The notes: a model not told the origin generated them from the letters alone. A stretch of DNA of 64,000 bases from Clostridia bacterium (GCA_017410325.1 JAFQRA010000027.1:1-64000), one strand, 5' to 3'; shown: positions 34,062 through 43,320, numbered from the stretch's first letter. Made by a program: numbers and translations.

Positions 34062-35075
34062 ATGAAAAAACTCAACATCGGCATTATCGGCGCAGGCAGA
34101 ATAGGCAAGCTTCACGCTCAGTCAATCTGCTACAATGTGCCCACAGCAAAGGTACTCGGCATCACGGACGTTTACAAGGAGCATCTCCCCGCTCTTTGTC
34201 AGGAACTCGGCATTGAAAAGATTTACGACACATACGTAGATATGCTTGAGGACAAGGATATTGATGCCGTTCTCGTCTGCTCATCAACGGACACGCACGC
34301 AGACATTGCTATTGCTGCCGCCAAGGCAGGCAAGCACGTTTTCTGCGAGAAGCCCGTTGACCTTACACCCGAAAAAGTACAGGCAGTTATTGACACGGTT
34401 AAGGAAACTGGCGTAAAGCTTCAGGTAGGCTTCAACCGCCGTTTCGACCACAACTTCTCCACAATCAAGTCGATGATTAACGACGGTAAGGTCGGCGACG
34501 TTGAGGTTATCAAAATCACCTCCCGCGACCCTGCCCCGCCCTCACCCGAATACGCTGCCGTTTCGGGCGGTATGTTTGTCGATATGACAATACACGATTT
34601 TGATATGGCACGCTTTATGGCGGGCAGCCCGATTACAGAGGTTTACGCAAACGCAACCTGCCTTGTTGACCCTGCTATCGGTGAGGCAGGCGACGTTGAC
34701 ACGGCCGTTATCTCGCTCAAATTCGAAAACGGCGCAATCGGCGTTATTGACAACTGCCGCCGTGCCGCTTACGGCTACGACCAGAGAGTTGAAGTATTCG
34801 GCAGCAAGGGCGCCGCAGTTGCTTCCAACGACACACCCTCCAACGTTGTTCTTATGGACGAAAACGGCTGCACGGGCGAAAAGCCGCTCTATTTCTTCCT
34901 TGAGAGATATATGCAGTCCTTCCGCGACGAGATGCTTCAGTTCGTTGATGCAGTTATCAACGACAAGGAGGTTCCTGCAAACGTTGACGACGGTCTTGCC
35001 GCAATTGTAGTTGCACTTGCCGCAAAGAAGAGCGTTGCTGAAGGCAGACCCGTTAAGGTAAGCGAAATTTATTAA
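34062..35075 (+). CDS. iolG: myo-inositol 2-dehydrogenase
   Basis: The 337-residue Gfo/Idh/MocA oxidoreductase oxidises myo-inositol to scyllo-inosose with NAD. Motifs: Rossmann GIIGAGRIGKLHAQS, CSSTDTHADIAIAAAKAGKH, catalytic Lys in CEKPVDLTPE (about 97), NRRFDHNF and the catalytic Asp/His in DMTIHDFDMARF (about 172-176). It begins an iolG-iolD-iolE run with 21- and 18-bp gaps. Confidence 0.92.
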   Translation: MKKLNIGIIGAGRIGKLHAQSICYNVPTAKVLGITDVYKEHLPALCQELGIEKIYDTYVDMLEDKDIDAVLVCSSTDTHADIAIAAAKAGKHVFCEKPVDLTPEKVQAVIDTVKETGVKLQVGFNRRFDHNFSTIKSMINDGKVGDVEVIKITSRDPAPPSPEYAAVSGGMFVDMTIHDFDMARFMAGSPITEVYANATCLVDPAIGEAGDVDTAVISLKFENGAIGVIDNCRRAAYGYDQRVEVFGSKGAAVASNDTPSNVVLMDENGCTGEKPLYFFLERYMQSFRDEMLQFVDAVINDKEVPANVDDGLAAIVVALAAKKSVAEGRPVKVSEIY

Positions 35076-35096
35076 GTATATAAGGAATGATTTGAA

Positions 35097-36953
35097 ATGA
35101 AACTGACAATGGCACAGGCTCTTGTCAAATTCCTCGACAACCAGTACGTCAGCTTTGACGGCGAGGAAACCAAGTTTGTCAAGGGCATTTTCGGTATATT
35201 CGGCCACGGCTGTGTAGTCGGCATCGGCCAGGCACTTGAGCAGGGCGGCCACAGCCTTACATATTACCAGGGCCACAACGAGCAGGGTATGGCACACGCC
35301 GCTATCGCTTTTGCAAAGCAGAGCGACAGAAGGCAGATTATTGCCTGCACAAGCTCAATCGGCCCCGGTGCGCTCAATATGGTTACCGCCTGCGGCACGG
35401 CAACGGCAAACAGGATTCCCCTGCTTGTTCTGCCCGGCGACACCTTCGCCTGCCGTCAGCCCGACCCCGTGCTTCAGCAGATTGAACAGCCCACAAGCTA
35501 CGCCACAACGGCGAACGATGCTTTTAAGGCTGTTTGCAAATACTGGGACAGAATCGAAAGACCCGAACAGCTTATGACGGCCTGCCTCAACGCAATGCGT
35601 GTGCTGACCGATTGGGCGGAAACGGGTGCAGTCTGCCTTGCAATGCCTCAGGACGTTGAGGGCGAGGCTTACGATTACCCCGAGTATTTCTTCCAGAAGA
35701 GAGTTTGGTATCTTGACCGCAGACCTGCAACACGCCGTGAGATTGATGCGGCGGCAGAGCTTATTGATGCGGCAAAGAAGCCCCTTATGATAGTCGGCGG
35801 CGGTGTGACCTATTCAGGCGCATGGCAGGCGGCACAGTACTTTGCAGAGCGCTTCAACATTCCTATCGGCGAAACGCAGGCAGGCAAGGGTCAGATTCCG
35901 TGGGACTGTCCGCTCAACCTCGGCGGTATAGGCGTTACGGGCGGTGCTGCGGCAAACGTTATTGCACAGCAGGCTGACCTTATTATTGCAGTCGGCACAA
36001 GACTGACGGACTTCACAACCTGCTCAAAATGGGGCTTTAAAAACCCCGATGTAAAAATTATCAGCATAAACGTAAGCTCCTTTGACGCATTCAAGATGGA
36101 TGCCGTTTCCGTTATAGCAGACGCTAAGATGGCCCTGCTTGACCTGTCGGCGGCACTTTCGCAGAAATATTACAGAAGCGGCTGGGGCGATGAATTTGCC
36201 GAAGCCAAAAAGGCCTACACCGAGGAAACGGACAACTGCTACAGCCAGGAGCTTTCCGACGGCAGTCTTTCACAGATGAGGGCACTCGGCGAAATCAACA
36301 AGCACATTGCACCCGACGCCATTGCACTCGGCTCCTCGGGCAGTCTTCCCGGCGATATGCAGCGCCTTTGGAGAAGCACTCTGCCCAAGACCTATCATAT
36401 GGAATACGGCTTCTCCTGTATGGGCTACGAAATCTGCGGTGCACTCGGCGCAAAGCTTGCGGCACCCGACAGAGAAGTTTACGCAATGGTCGGCGACGGC
36501 AGCTTCCTTATGCTTCACAGCGAGCTTTACACCGCAATTCAGGAGGGCGTTAAGATTAACGTAATGCTCTTTGACAACAGCGGCTGGGGCTGTATTGAAA
36601 ACCTGCAGAATAACCAGGGCACGGACACCTTCGGCACACGCTTTACGGCAAGAAATCCGCTCACGGGTCTGCTCGATGGCCCCGTAGTACCGATTGACTT
36701 TGCAAAGTGTGCTCAGGGCTACGGCTGTAAGACTTACACAGCAACCACCGTTGACGAGCTTATTTACGCTATTGAAGATTCCAAAAAGCAGACCGTTTCC
36801 ACGCTTATCGACATAAAGGTTGCTCACGGCAGTATGAGCGGCGGTTATGAAAGCTGGTGGCGTGTAGGCGTTGCAGAGGTTTCAACAAGCGAAAAGGTTC
36901 AGGCGGCTTACGAAGATATGGCCGCCAACATCAAGCTCGCAAGAGAATATTGA
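35097..36953 (+). CDS. iolD: 3D-(3,5/4)-trihydroxycyclohexane-1,2-dione acylhydrolase
   Basis: The 618-residue TPP-dependent enzyme opens the inositol ring after IolE, giving 5-deoxyglucuronate. It has the three thiamine-enzyme domains: N-terminal ([16 protein letters not shown] with the catalytic Glu; [18 protein letters not shown]), central ([17 protein letters not shown]) and C-terminal TPP-binding ([19 protein letters not shown], then [11 protein letters not shown]). Neighbours iolG and iolE make the assignment firm. Confidence 0.95.
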   Translation: MKLTMAQALVKFLDNQYVSFDGEETKFVKGIFGIFGHGCVVGIGQALEQGGHSLTYYQGHNEQGMAHAAIAFAKQSDRRQIIACTSSIGPGALNMVTACGTATANRIPLLVLPGDTFACRQPDPVLQQIEQPTSYATTANDAFKAVCKYWDRIERPEQLMTACLNAMRVLTDWAETGAVCLAMPQDVEGEAYDYPEYFFQKRVWYLDRRPATRREIDAAAELIDAAKKPLMIVGGGVTYSGAWQAAQYFAERFNIPIGETQAGKGQIPWDCPLNLGGIGVTGGAAANVIAQQADLIIAVGTRLTDFTTCSKWGFKNPDVKIISINVSSFDAFKMDAVSVIADAKMALLDLSAALSQKYYRSGWGDEFAEAKKAYTEETDNCYSQELSDGSLSQMRALGEINKHIAPDAIALGSSGSLPGDMQRLWRSTLPKTYHMEYGFSCMGYEICGALGAKLAAPDREVYAMVGDGSFLMLHSELYTAIQEGVKINVMLFDNSGWGCIENLQNNQGTDTFGTRFTARNPLTGLLDGPVVPIDFAKCAQGYGCKTYTATTVDELIYAIEDSKKQTVSTLIDIKVAHGSMSGGYESWWRVGVAEVSTSEKVQAAYEDMAANIKLAREY

Positions 36954-36971
36954 TTGAAAGGGTTTTGACAA

Positions 36972-37865
36972 ATGCTTAATAAAGATAAAGTTTCACTTGC
37001 AATTGCTCCCATAGCCTGGACAAACGACGACCTGCCCGACCTCGGTGCGGAAAACACCTTTGAGCAGTGTGTCAGCGAAATGGCACTCAGCGGCTTCAAG
37101 GGCAGCGAAATCGGCAATAAATACCCCAAGGACGTTGAAACGCTCAAGCACAAGCTTGACGTAAGAGGTCTGCGCATCTGCAACGCGTGGTTCTCCTCTC
37201 TCCTGCTTTCCGACGGTTATGAGGCTACAATCGAGGCCTTCATCAAGCACAGAGATTTCCTGCACGCACTGGGTGCCAAGGTTATCGGTGCTTCCGAACA
37301 GGGCAACAGCATTCAGGGTAAGCCTGTCAGCATTTTCGGCGAAAAGCCCGTTTACACGGATGAGCAGTGGGCTCTCGTGGCAAAGGGCTTCAACGAAATG
37401 GGCAGACTTGCAAAGGAAAAGGGTATGTACTTCACCGTTCACCACCATATGGGCACTGGTGTACAGACTGAAGAAGAAATCGACAAGCTTATGTCTCTTA
37501 CAGACCCCGACCTCGTCTATCTTCTTTACGATACCGGCCACCTCTCCTTCTCAGGTGAGGATGCAATCGGCGTGCTTAAAAAGTACGTCAACCGTGTAAA
37601 GCACGTTCACCTCAAGAGCATCCGTCAGGATGTTATTGACGAGGCAAAGGCAAAGGGCTACAGCTTCCTTGACGCCGTGCGTGCAGGCTCATTCACCGTT
37701 CCCGGTGACGGTGACTTCGACTTCACACCCGTATTAGACATTCTTTCCGAAGCCGATTACGAGGGCTGGGTTGTTGTTGAGGCCGAGCAGGACCCTGCAA
37801 AGGCCAACCCGTACGAGTATGCTTGCATGGCAAGAAAGTATATTGCAGAGAAAACAGGTCTTTAA
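36972..37865 (+). CDS. iolE: myo-inosose-2 dehydratase
   Basis: The 297-residue xylose isomerase-like TIM barrel dehydrates scyllo-inosose to the trione. Family signs: IAPIAWTNDDLPDLGAENTF at the start, GLRICNAWFSSLLL, FTVHHHMGTGVQTEEEIDKL, YLLYDTGHLSFSG (metal ligand region), HVHLKSIRQDV and VVVEAEQDPAKANP. Third gene of the iol run; a block of palindromic repeats follows. Confidence 0.94.
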   Translation: MLNKDKVSLAIAPIAWTNDDLPDLGAENTFEQCVSEMALSGFKGSEIGNKYPKDVETLKHKLDVRGLRICNAWFSSLLLSDGYEATIEAFIKHRDFLHALGAKVIGASEQGNSIQGKPVSIFGEKPVYTDEQWALVAKGFNEMGRLAKEKGMYFTVHHHMGTGVQTEEEIDKLMSLTDPDLVYLLYDTGHLSFSGEDAIGVLKKYVNRVKHVHLKSIRQDVIDEAKAKGYSFLDAVRAGSFTVPGDGDFDFTPVLDILSEADYEGWVVVEAEQDPAKANPYEYACMARKYIAEKTGL

Positions 37866-37877
37866 TATTACTTAACA

Positions 37878-37935
37878 GCGGGCGGATAATATCCGCCCCT
37901 ACCGCTTTTATCGGACGACCAAAGGTCGCCCCTAC
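37878..37935. repeat. Two intergenic palindromes ending ...cgcccctac
   Basis: The first is gggcggataatatccgccc (37880-37898) followed by ctac; the second is cgaccaaaggtcg-cccctac (37916-37935). Both share the cgcccctac end seen again at 43146-43213. They separate iolE from the PHP gene and could weaken read-through. Confidence 0.8.
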
Positions 37936-37959
37936 AATTATTACGCAAGAGGCGATTTT

Positions 37960-38643
37960 ATGTTTTTATTTGATACCCACGTTCACACGGCTGAATCAAG
38001 CACCTGCGGCGAAATTCCCGCAAAGGATATGGTAGAGTATTACCGCCAAAACGGCTATGACGGCATAATCATAACCGACCACTTCAAGCCCTTCGGCGAG
38101 GACAAGCGATACGGACAGCTTGACTGGGAGGGCAGAGTCAACGGACAGTGGCTCGGCTACGAAATAGCAAAGGAATGTGAAACCGAGGATTTCACCGTGC
38201 TCAAGGGCGTTGAACTTCGCTTCAAGGGCCACGATAACGACTACCTTGTTTTCGGCGCAGACAAGCAGTTTTACCTCGACCACCCCGACATCACCGAAAC
38301 GAGCCTTTCACACTTCCGCAAGGTTATAGACGAATACGGCGATATACTCATTTTCCACGCTCACCCCTTCCGCAACGGTATGACCGTTGTCAACCCCTAC
38401 CTGCTTGACGGAATTGAGGTTTACAACGGCAACGCCAGCCACAATTCCAGAAACTCCGTTGCCTATGAGTGGGCAAAGGCCTCGGGCAGGCTGATGCTTT
38501 CGGGCACGGATAACCACGAGCCCTTCCGTTCAACACCCGGCGGTGTTTATTTCGAGGAAAGACCAACGGACGAAAAACAGCTTGTAAAAATGATAAAAGA
38601 GCAGAAATATAAACTCAAACTGCCCGGAGGTATAATAAAATGA
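37960..38643 (+). CDS. PHP-domain phosphoesterase
   Basis: The 227-residue compact PHP protein has THVHTAESSTCGEIP (about residues 7-21), GIIITDHFKP (about 42), LKGVELRF, IFHAHPFRNG (about 131) and LSGTDNHEPFR (about 185), a complete metal-binding set. GAGGCG precedes the ATG. Its stop overlaps the start of the mannose-6-phosphate isomerase gene by 4 nt (ATGA), so the two are coupled and may act on related sugar phosphates. Confidence 0.87.
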   Translation: MFLFDTHVHTAESSTCGEIPAKDMVEYYRQNGYDGIIITDHFKPFGEDKRYGQLDWEGRVNGQWLGYEIAKECETEDFTVLKGVELRFKGHDNDYLVFGADKQFYLDHPDITETSLSHFRKVIDEYGDILIFHAHPFRNGMTVVNPYLLDGIEVYNGNASHNSRNSVAYEWAKASGRLMLSGTDNHEPFRSTPGGVYFEERPTDEKQLVKMIKEQKYKLKLPGGIIK

Positions 38644-39737
38644 TAACTCCCCTTAAAATGAAAGAAAACCGTGTGTGGAGACTTTACTACGGTGGTAAGT
38701 TGATAGATGAAATGAGAAAAAGCGGCAACGGCGAGGACGCCAACTTCCCCGAGGACTGGCTGGCAAGCGTTGTTGTTGCAGACAACCCCGACAGAGCCGA
38801 CAAGCCCGAAAAAGAGGGTCTTAGCAAAATTGAAACGGCTGACGGCAGCGAGCTTTACCTCAAGGATTTAATCGACTCCGACCCCGAAACGTATCTTGGC
38901 AAGGAGCACATTGAAAAGTTCGGCGTTAATTTCGGCGTGCTGACAAAATTCCTCGATTCGGCAGAAAGACTGCCCATTCAGGTGCACCCCACAAAGGCTG
39001 CCGCAAAGCGCCTTTTCAACTCCGATTACGGCAAAACCGAATCCTGGTACATACTGAACTCCCGTGTAATTGACGGCGAAGAGCCCTATATCCTGCTCGG
39101 CTTCAAAAGGCCCGTTACCGCCGAAAAGTGGAAGGAGCTTTTCGACAGGCAGGATATAGCCGAAATGCAGGAATATATGCACAAAATCGTCGTAAAGCCC
39201 GGCGACGTTTTCCTCATCACGGGCGGTACACCGCACGCTATTGGCTCGGGCTGTATGCTGCTTGAGGTACAGGAGCCGACCGACTACACGATAAGCGTTG
39301 AAAAGTGCGATATGCGCGGCACGCTGATGCCCGACCACCTGTGCCACATGGGTCTCGGCTTTGAGAAAATGTTTGAGTGCTTCACTTACGAGGCGCTGAG
39401 CATTGACGAGCTGATGAACCGCTATTACCTGAAGGCAAGCGTGCTTGAAGAAAGCGGAAAGGCTAAAAAAGAAAGCCTTATCACTTATGATGACACAGCC
39501 TGCTTTGCACTTAACAGAATGACGGTTGAAGCCGAGTACGAGCGCAAAACGAACGGCAGAGCCTGCTGTCTTGCAGTTGCAAGGGGCAGCGGTAAGCTCG
39601 TATGCGGCGAGAAGGAAATTGAAATCAAAGCCGGTGACTGCCTGTTTGAGCCTGCAAAGGTTGACGCATACACGGTAAAAGCAAATGACGGCGATACACT
39701 CGAAATACTCGAATGTATGCCACCGAAGATAAATTAA
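38640..39737 (+). CDS. manA: Class I mannose-6-phosphate isomerase-like enzyme
   Basis: The 365-residue cupin has the type I phosphomannose isomerase layout: zinc ligands in PIQVHPTKAAA (about 118) and KTESWYIL, then HKIVVKPGDVFLITGGTPHA (about 180-200) with a further His, LLEVQEPTDYTISVEK, and a second cupin strand set at the C-terminus (LVCGEKEIEIKAGDCLFEPA). It interconverts aldose and ketose hexose phosphates. The symbol is by family; the context next to inositol genes leaves room for a different sugar. Confidence 0.82.
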   Translation: MITPLKMKENRVWRLYYGGKLIDEMRKSGNGEDANFPEDWLASVVVADNPDRADKPEKEGLSKIETADGSELYLKDLIDSDPETYLGKEHIEKFGVNFGVLTKFLDSAERLPIQVHPTKAAAKRLFNSDYGKTESWYILNSRVIDGEEPYILLGFKRPVTAEKWKELFDRQDIAEMQEYMHKIVVKPGDVFLITGGTPHAIGSGCMLLEVQEPTDYTISVEKCDMRGTLMPDHLCHMGLGFEKMFECFTYEALSIDELMNRYYLKASVLEESGKAKKESLITYDDTACFALNRMTVEAEYERKTNGRACCLAVARGSGKLVCGEKEIEIKAGDCLFEPAKVDAYTVKANDGDTLEILECMPPKIN

Positions 39738-39796
39738 GAATTCAGATTAGGAATAATGAATTATGAATTAAATTCGCAATTTAAGGAGGTTGGGTT

Positions 39797-40444
39797 ATGC
39801 TGAAAATATTTATAGGCTTTTTATTTGTATTTATTGATTTCACAGTTAGCGGCTTTGATATAGCGGCAGATTTTATCGGGCATATTCTTGTCTATCTCGG
39901 GCTTAACGAATACCCCGACATTGCTTCGTTCCAAAAAGCAAAGCCGTTTACAATTGTATTGCTTATAAAATCGCTTATTTTCACAATACTCGGAATATTT
40001 ATTAAAGCAGATAACAGAGTTTTTATGATAGTTTCAACAGTACTGGCGATAGCCTTTGCCGTTGTTATACTCTGCCAGCTTTACCACTTTACTAAAGGTG
40101 TGGGTGAGCTTGAAGAAAAAACGGGACTTGACCTGAATTACCAAAAGCTTTTCAGCCTTTGGAACAAGCGTAAATTTGTTGAGATATTGGATGCTGTTTT
40201 TATTGTAATAACTTCGGTATTCGCTATACTTAACCTAACACCCGACAAAATCAACTCGTATGATACAGCGCTTGTTACGCTCGTTTCGGCTGTGATTTCC
40301 GTTATATCTGCCGTGTTTGTTATAATGCTTCTTGTTATAGAAATTAAACAACTCATTTACATTTACAAGGCAAAACAAGCGCTTGACACATACCAACCCG
40401 AAGAAGCAGTTAGGCAGGACTACGAACAGCCGACAGAAGAATAA
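39797..40444 (+). CDS. Polytopic membrane protein, unknown
   Basis: The 215-residue protein has about five or six predicted membrane helices (IFIGFLFVFIDFTVSGFDI; FTIVLLIKSLIFTILGIFI; VFMIVSTVLAIAFAVVIL; VEILDAVFIVITSVFAIL; VISVISAVFVIMLLVIEI) and a short hydrophilic tail. AAGGAGG lies upstream of the ATG. No family recognised. Confidence 0.8.
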   Translation: MLKIFIGFLFVFIDFTVSGFDIAADFIGHILVYLGLNEYPDIASFQKAKPFTIVLLIKSLIFTILGIFIKADNRVFMIVSTVLAIAFAVVILCQLYHFTKGVGELEEKTGLDLNYQKLFSLWNKRKFVEILDAVFIVITSVFAILNLTPDKINSYDTALVTLVSAVISVISAVFVIMLLVIEIKQLIYIYKAKQALDTYQPEEAVRQDYEQPTEE

Positions 40445-40458
40445 TTCATAAAAGTTTA

Positions 40459-40499
40459 AGAGGTAATGCAGTTTAGAATTGCATTACCTCTTTGTTTTT
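40459..40499. terminator. Bidirectional terminator
   Basis: The arms aggtaatgca and tgcattacct lie around 40461-40489 with T-run to the right and A-run to the left. It separates the plus-strand membrane gene from the minus-strand MerR operon end. Confidence 0.85.
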
Positions 40500-40985
40500 T
40501 TAATCTATCAAGTCATAAAAATACAGGGCTTTTTCTTCCTTTGATAAGTACACCCATATTGACAAGTTTCCGACATAACCGTCGGATATGTAGTATTCAT
40601 TATTTTGCAAAAACTCCGTAAGAATTTCCACATTCTCATAATCGGAATAATCCTTGTCGGAATTTTTAGCTTTTTTCCATTCGTACTCTTCGGTTATTTT
40701 TTCATAATACTCATCCGTCAGGTCTGCCCTGCCGCAGACTTGTGCTTCAAGAACACCGCCCATAAAAACGACAGTCCCTTTCCAAACAAATTTACAGCTT
40801 TCCATTTCAACATCATCAAAAAAGGGTGAATAAAACTTAAGTTCTTCAACGCTTGTTGATACATACGGCTTTTGCAGTTCAACACCGCTGATAACGGTAT
40901 AGTATGCAAACCAGCCGATGGTAAGAGGAATAACCGTTGCAAGAACAATGATTATTATTTTAATTGCCCGTCTCATAAATTTCAC
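40500..40985 (-). CDS. Membrane-anchored protein, unknown (MerR operon)
   Basis: The 161-residue protein has one N-terminal membrane helix (IKIIIIVLATVIPLTIGWFA, about 8-27) and an outward soluble domain rich in Glu, Asp and Tyr (YYEKITEEYEWKKAKNSDKD). Its start overlaps the stop of 40982-41785 by 4 nt. Third gene of the MerR-regulated unit. No family recognised. Confidence 0.75.
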   Translation of the reverse strand: MKFMRRAIKIIIIVLATVIPLTIGWFAYYTVISGVELQKPYVSTSVEELKFYSPFFDDVEMESCKFVWKGTVVFMGGVLEAQVCGRADLTDEYYEKITEEYEWKKAKNSDKDYSDYENVEILTEFLQNNEYYISDGYVGNLSIWVYLSKEEKALYFYDLID

Positions 40986-41785
40986 CTGTTGAGAAAAACT
41001 TTTTCTTTTGCGGCTTTGTCAATCAAGTCAAACTGCTTGATAATCTCCTTTGCAAAATCCTCTGTTGTAAGCCCTTCGGGTGCGTTAATAAGCGAAGCAT
41101 AAACCGAACGCCCGAAGGATTTAATCAGCACGGCGCAGTTGTCGCCCTCCGCATAGACCGTGAGCTTTGTACCGTCAAGCTCCATATCCCTACCGGGTGC
41201 AACAACATCAATATCGTATACGCTGAAATTGGAAGCCAGCCATTTTTCAAAACGGAATTTCATATTCATAAACGGGCTTACACTTTTGAAATATTCAACC
41301 TTATACGCAAACGGTGTTCCGAATTCGGATGTACCGTAACAGTACAGAGAAATATAATCCGTACCCGGAATATGCGAAACTGTCAGTTCCGTGTTTTCAC
41401 TGTAATCATCAAGTATATTTTGATAAGGCAAAAACTGCTGAACGAAAGCCTTATCGTTTTTCAAAAGGTTTTCGGGAGTATAGCAATTGTAACAAGTCAG
41501 CCAACCGCAGCCTGTTACAACAACACAAGCCGCAAGGCAAGCACAAACCAAAGCAATGATTATCTTTTTTATTTTTGAAAATGACAATAACTTCTTATGC
41601 ACAGCCGCAAAGCCTATTGCAAAAACGGCAGCCAGAAGCAAAAACGCTTCGGCAAAAAACAAGAGGATTTGTGCATATTGAAACTCAATTATATCTATAC
41701 TCTGAAATAATATTGCACCGTACAAAACTGCCGACACAACAGCAGACAAAACCGATAAGGCCATTAAGCACTTTTTGGGGGGCAT
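40982..41785 (-). CDS. Membrane protein with external C-terminal domain (MerR operon)
   Basis: The 267-residue protein has three N-terminal membrane helices (ALSVLSAVVSAVLYGAILF; ILLFFAEAFLLLAAVFAIGF; KIIIALVCACLAACVVVTG) and then about 165 residues predicted outside (NTELTVSHIPGTDYISLYCY; DGTKLTVYAEGDNCAVLIKS). It lies 36 bp after the MerR gene and overlaps the next gene by 4 nt. Unknown function; probably part of an envelope-stress response with the MerR protein. Confidence 0.75.
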   Translation of the reverse strand: MPPKKCLMALSVLSAVVSAVLYGAILFQSIDIIEFQYAQILLFFAEAFLLLAAVFAIGFAAVHKKLLSFSKIKKIIIALVCACLAACVVVTGCGWLTCYNCYTPENLLKNDKAFVQQFLPYQNILDDYSENTELTVSHIPGTDYISLYCYGTSEFGTPFAYKVEYFKSVSPFMNMKFRFEKWLASNFSVYDIDVVAPGRDMELDGTKLTVYAEGDNCAVLIKSFGRSVYASLINAPEGLTTEDFAKEIIKQFDLIDKAAKEKVFLNR

Positions 41786-41821
41786 ATTTAAACTCCTTCC
41801 GAATTATTCTGAAAAAAGACT

Positions 41822-43030
41822 TCACCAATTCAGACTGAGATAATAGGGCTCACATTCCCGATAACCTATGTTACCCGAGCACATATATCGGACAGTAAGC
41901 GTATCCTCGTTATAAGCAAAGGCAAGAATATCGTAATAGCTTTCTTCTTTTTCCTCTTTCTCATTGCCGATATAATAACACACCGTCCACTCGCCTTTTT
42001 GCACCGTTTCAACGGCGTTGCTTTGCTTTAATTCAACCTCTTCGTAAAACTCCTTGCGCGGCAGCTGCCATTGAGCAAAAACGTCCCAAACATCATCAAG
42101 AGACTGTAAATGATGATAGTAATAAACCGTTGACGGCTTATATTTATCCTTAAACAATCCGTCATACATAACTTCCGACTCGGGAATATTTTCGGGAAAC
42201 ACTTTCAGAATTTCGGCTTTATCTATATAAAGGTTGCTTTGCTCAAGATAATCGTTAGGGTCTGTAGTGTATTCCGCTACCGACACAGCCATAATCAAGC
42301 CCACAAAAGATGAGCTTAACGCAAAAAAGCAAACAACAGTATTAGCCGCAAACAAAAGCCTTGACAGATGCTTTCGGATTTCCCGCTTCTTTTCGGATAC
42401 GAATTTCGGCTTGTTGATAAACAGCATTAAAATCGACAAAGCAATAATAACAAACCAACCGCTGAACGTAATTAAATAAAGCTCAAAATCATACGCACCA
42501 AAGACCATATTATCATGGCCCCAAAAGTGCATAAAAACAATAAACGCCATAACTATTACGGGAGCGATAATCCCTGTTACGGCAATTGCCATATAATCTT
42601 CCCTGCGGCGTTTCTCTGCTTTAGAAAGCTGCAAGTCCTCCTGCGGTACTTGCTTATTATCCGCGGCAGAAGAAAGCTGAATGCAAAGGCTGTCCATAGT
42701 TATTGGAGTATCTAAAGATAGACTCTTTAATTTTTCGAGGACAAGGGTATCGTTTTCAACGCTTTCCTGCTTTTGCTGAATAAAGGCTTCTATTATTGGT
42801 TTGGTGTTTTCACCGCCCTGTGAAATTTCCTTTATATCGGGTATCGAAAAACCCACCTTGCGAAGCAGGGCTATGTTTTTAAGGCGGTTAACATCCTCCT
42901 CGGAAAACTCGATATTCTTTCTTCCGCTGTAGCTTTCTTCAATATTCGGTGCTACAAGTCCGCTGTCGATATAAAGACGCACGGCACGGTCGGTCAAGCC
43001 TGTCTGATTTAAAACTTCTTTCATTTTCAT
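41822..43030 (-). CDS. Membrane-spanning MerR-family regulator
   Basis: Residues 1-75 are a MerR winged helix (EVLNQTGLTDRAVRLYIDSG, YSGRKNIEFSEEDVNRLKNI, LLRKVGFSIPDIKEI). A linker follows, then three membrane helices (about 150-180 IIAPVIVMAFIVFMHF; 190-215 SGWFVIIALSILMLFIN; 230-260 VVCFFALSSSFVGLIMAVSV) and about 140 residues predicted outside. The 402-residue length is far above the usual 110-280 of MerR proteins. Its own promoter has the 19-bp spacer and dyad expected for a MerR operator. The protein could read an extracytoplasmic signal and act directly on DNA. Confidence 0.88.
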   Translation of the reverse strand: MKMKEVLNQTGLTDRAVRLYIDSGLVAPNIEESYSGRKNIEFSEEDVNRLKNIALLRKVGFSIPDIKEISQGGENTKPIIEAFIQQKQESVENDTLVLEKLKSLSLDTPITMDSLCIQLSSAADNKQVPQEDLQLSKAEKRRREDYMAIAVTGIIAPVIVMAFIVFMHFWGHDNMVFGAYDFELYLITFSGWFVIIALSILMLFINKPKFVSEKKREIRKHLSRLLFAANTVVCFFALSSSFVGLIMAVSVAEYTTDPNDYLEQSNLYIDKAEILKVFPENIPESEVMYDGLFKDKYKPSTVYYYHHLQSLDDVWDVFAQWQLPRKEFYEEVELKQSNAVETVQKGEWTVCYYIGNEKEEKEESYYDILAFAYNEDTLTVRYMCSGNIGYRECEPYYLSLNW

Positions 43031-43056
43031 AAGGCTTTCACGCTCCTTTCGTGCCG

Positions 43057-43087
43057 ATTATAACTATTTACCTAAGGTAAATGTCAA
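43057..43087 (-). promoter_or_regulatory. MerR-type promoter/operator with 19-bp spacer
   Basis: On the minus strand TTGACA (43082-43087) and TATAAT (43057-43062) are consensus but 19 bp apart, the stretched spacing that MerR proteins correct by untwisting DNA. The spacer holds a perfect dyad, atttacc-taa-ggtaaat (43066-43082). It lies 27 bp upstream of the MerR gene, implying autoregulation. Confidence 0.88.
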
Positions 43088-43145
43088 GAAGATTTTAAAA
43101 TTAAATCATTTAGTAGTACATTGTAACATCTTAAAGTTGACTTTT

Positions 43146-43213
43146 GTAGGGGCGGATATTATCCGCCCGTGCTGATATTGCTCGGTTTGCTGGCGGCTGA
43201 TAGCCGCCCCTAC
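43146..43213. repeat. Two intergenic palindromes (gtaggggcgg... and ...gccgcccctac)
   Basis: The palindromes ggcggatattatccgcc (43151-43167) and ggcggctgatagccgcc (43192-43208) are oriented so that gtagggg (43146-43152) and cccctac (43207-43213) close the pair as an outer inverted repeat. The first matches the element at 37880-37898. Confidence 0.8.
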
Positions 43214-43238
43214 AGTGAAGTTTTAGTTGTTACAGCGT

Positions 43239-43320
43239 AGTAGGGGCATTTCACGAATTGCCAGTCATAAAAATGGATATGATGATAAGTTAATGGCGAG
43301 AAAGTGAATCGCCTCTACTG
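43239..43320. repeat. Longer inverted repeat pair (gtaggggc... / ...gcctctac)
   Basis: The segments gtaggggcatttcac...ttgcc (43239-43262) and ggcgagaaagtgaatcgcctctac (43296-43319) are partly complementary. This is part of the 467-bp gene-free stretch at 43031-43498, which holds only the MerR operator and these repeats. Confidence 0.45.

Noticed and set aside
37866..37959. tRNA or riboswitch between iolE and the PHP gene
   Set aside because: The hairpins are simple palindromes repeated elsewhere in the window and no cloverleaf or T-loop sequence is present.
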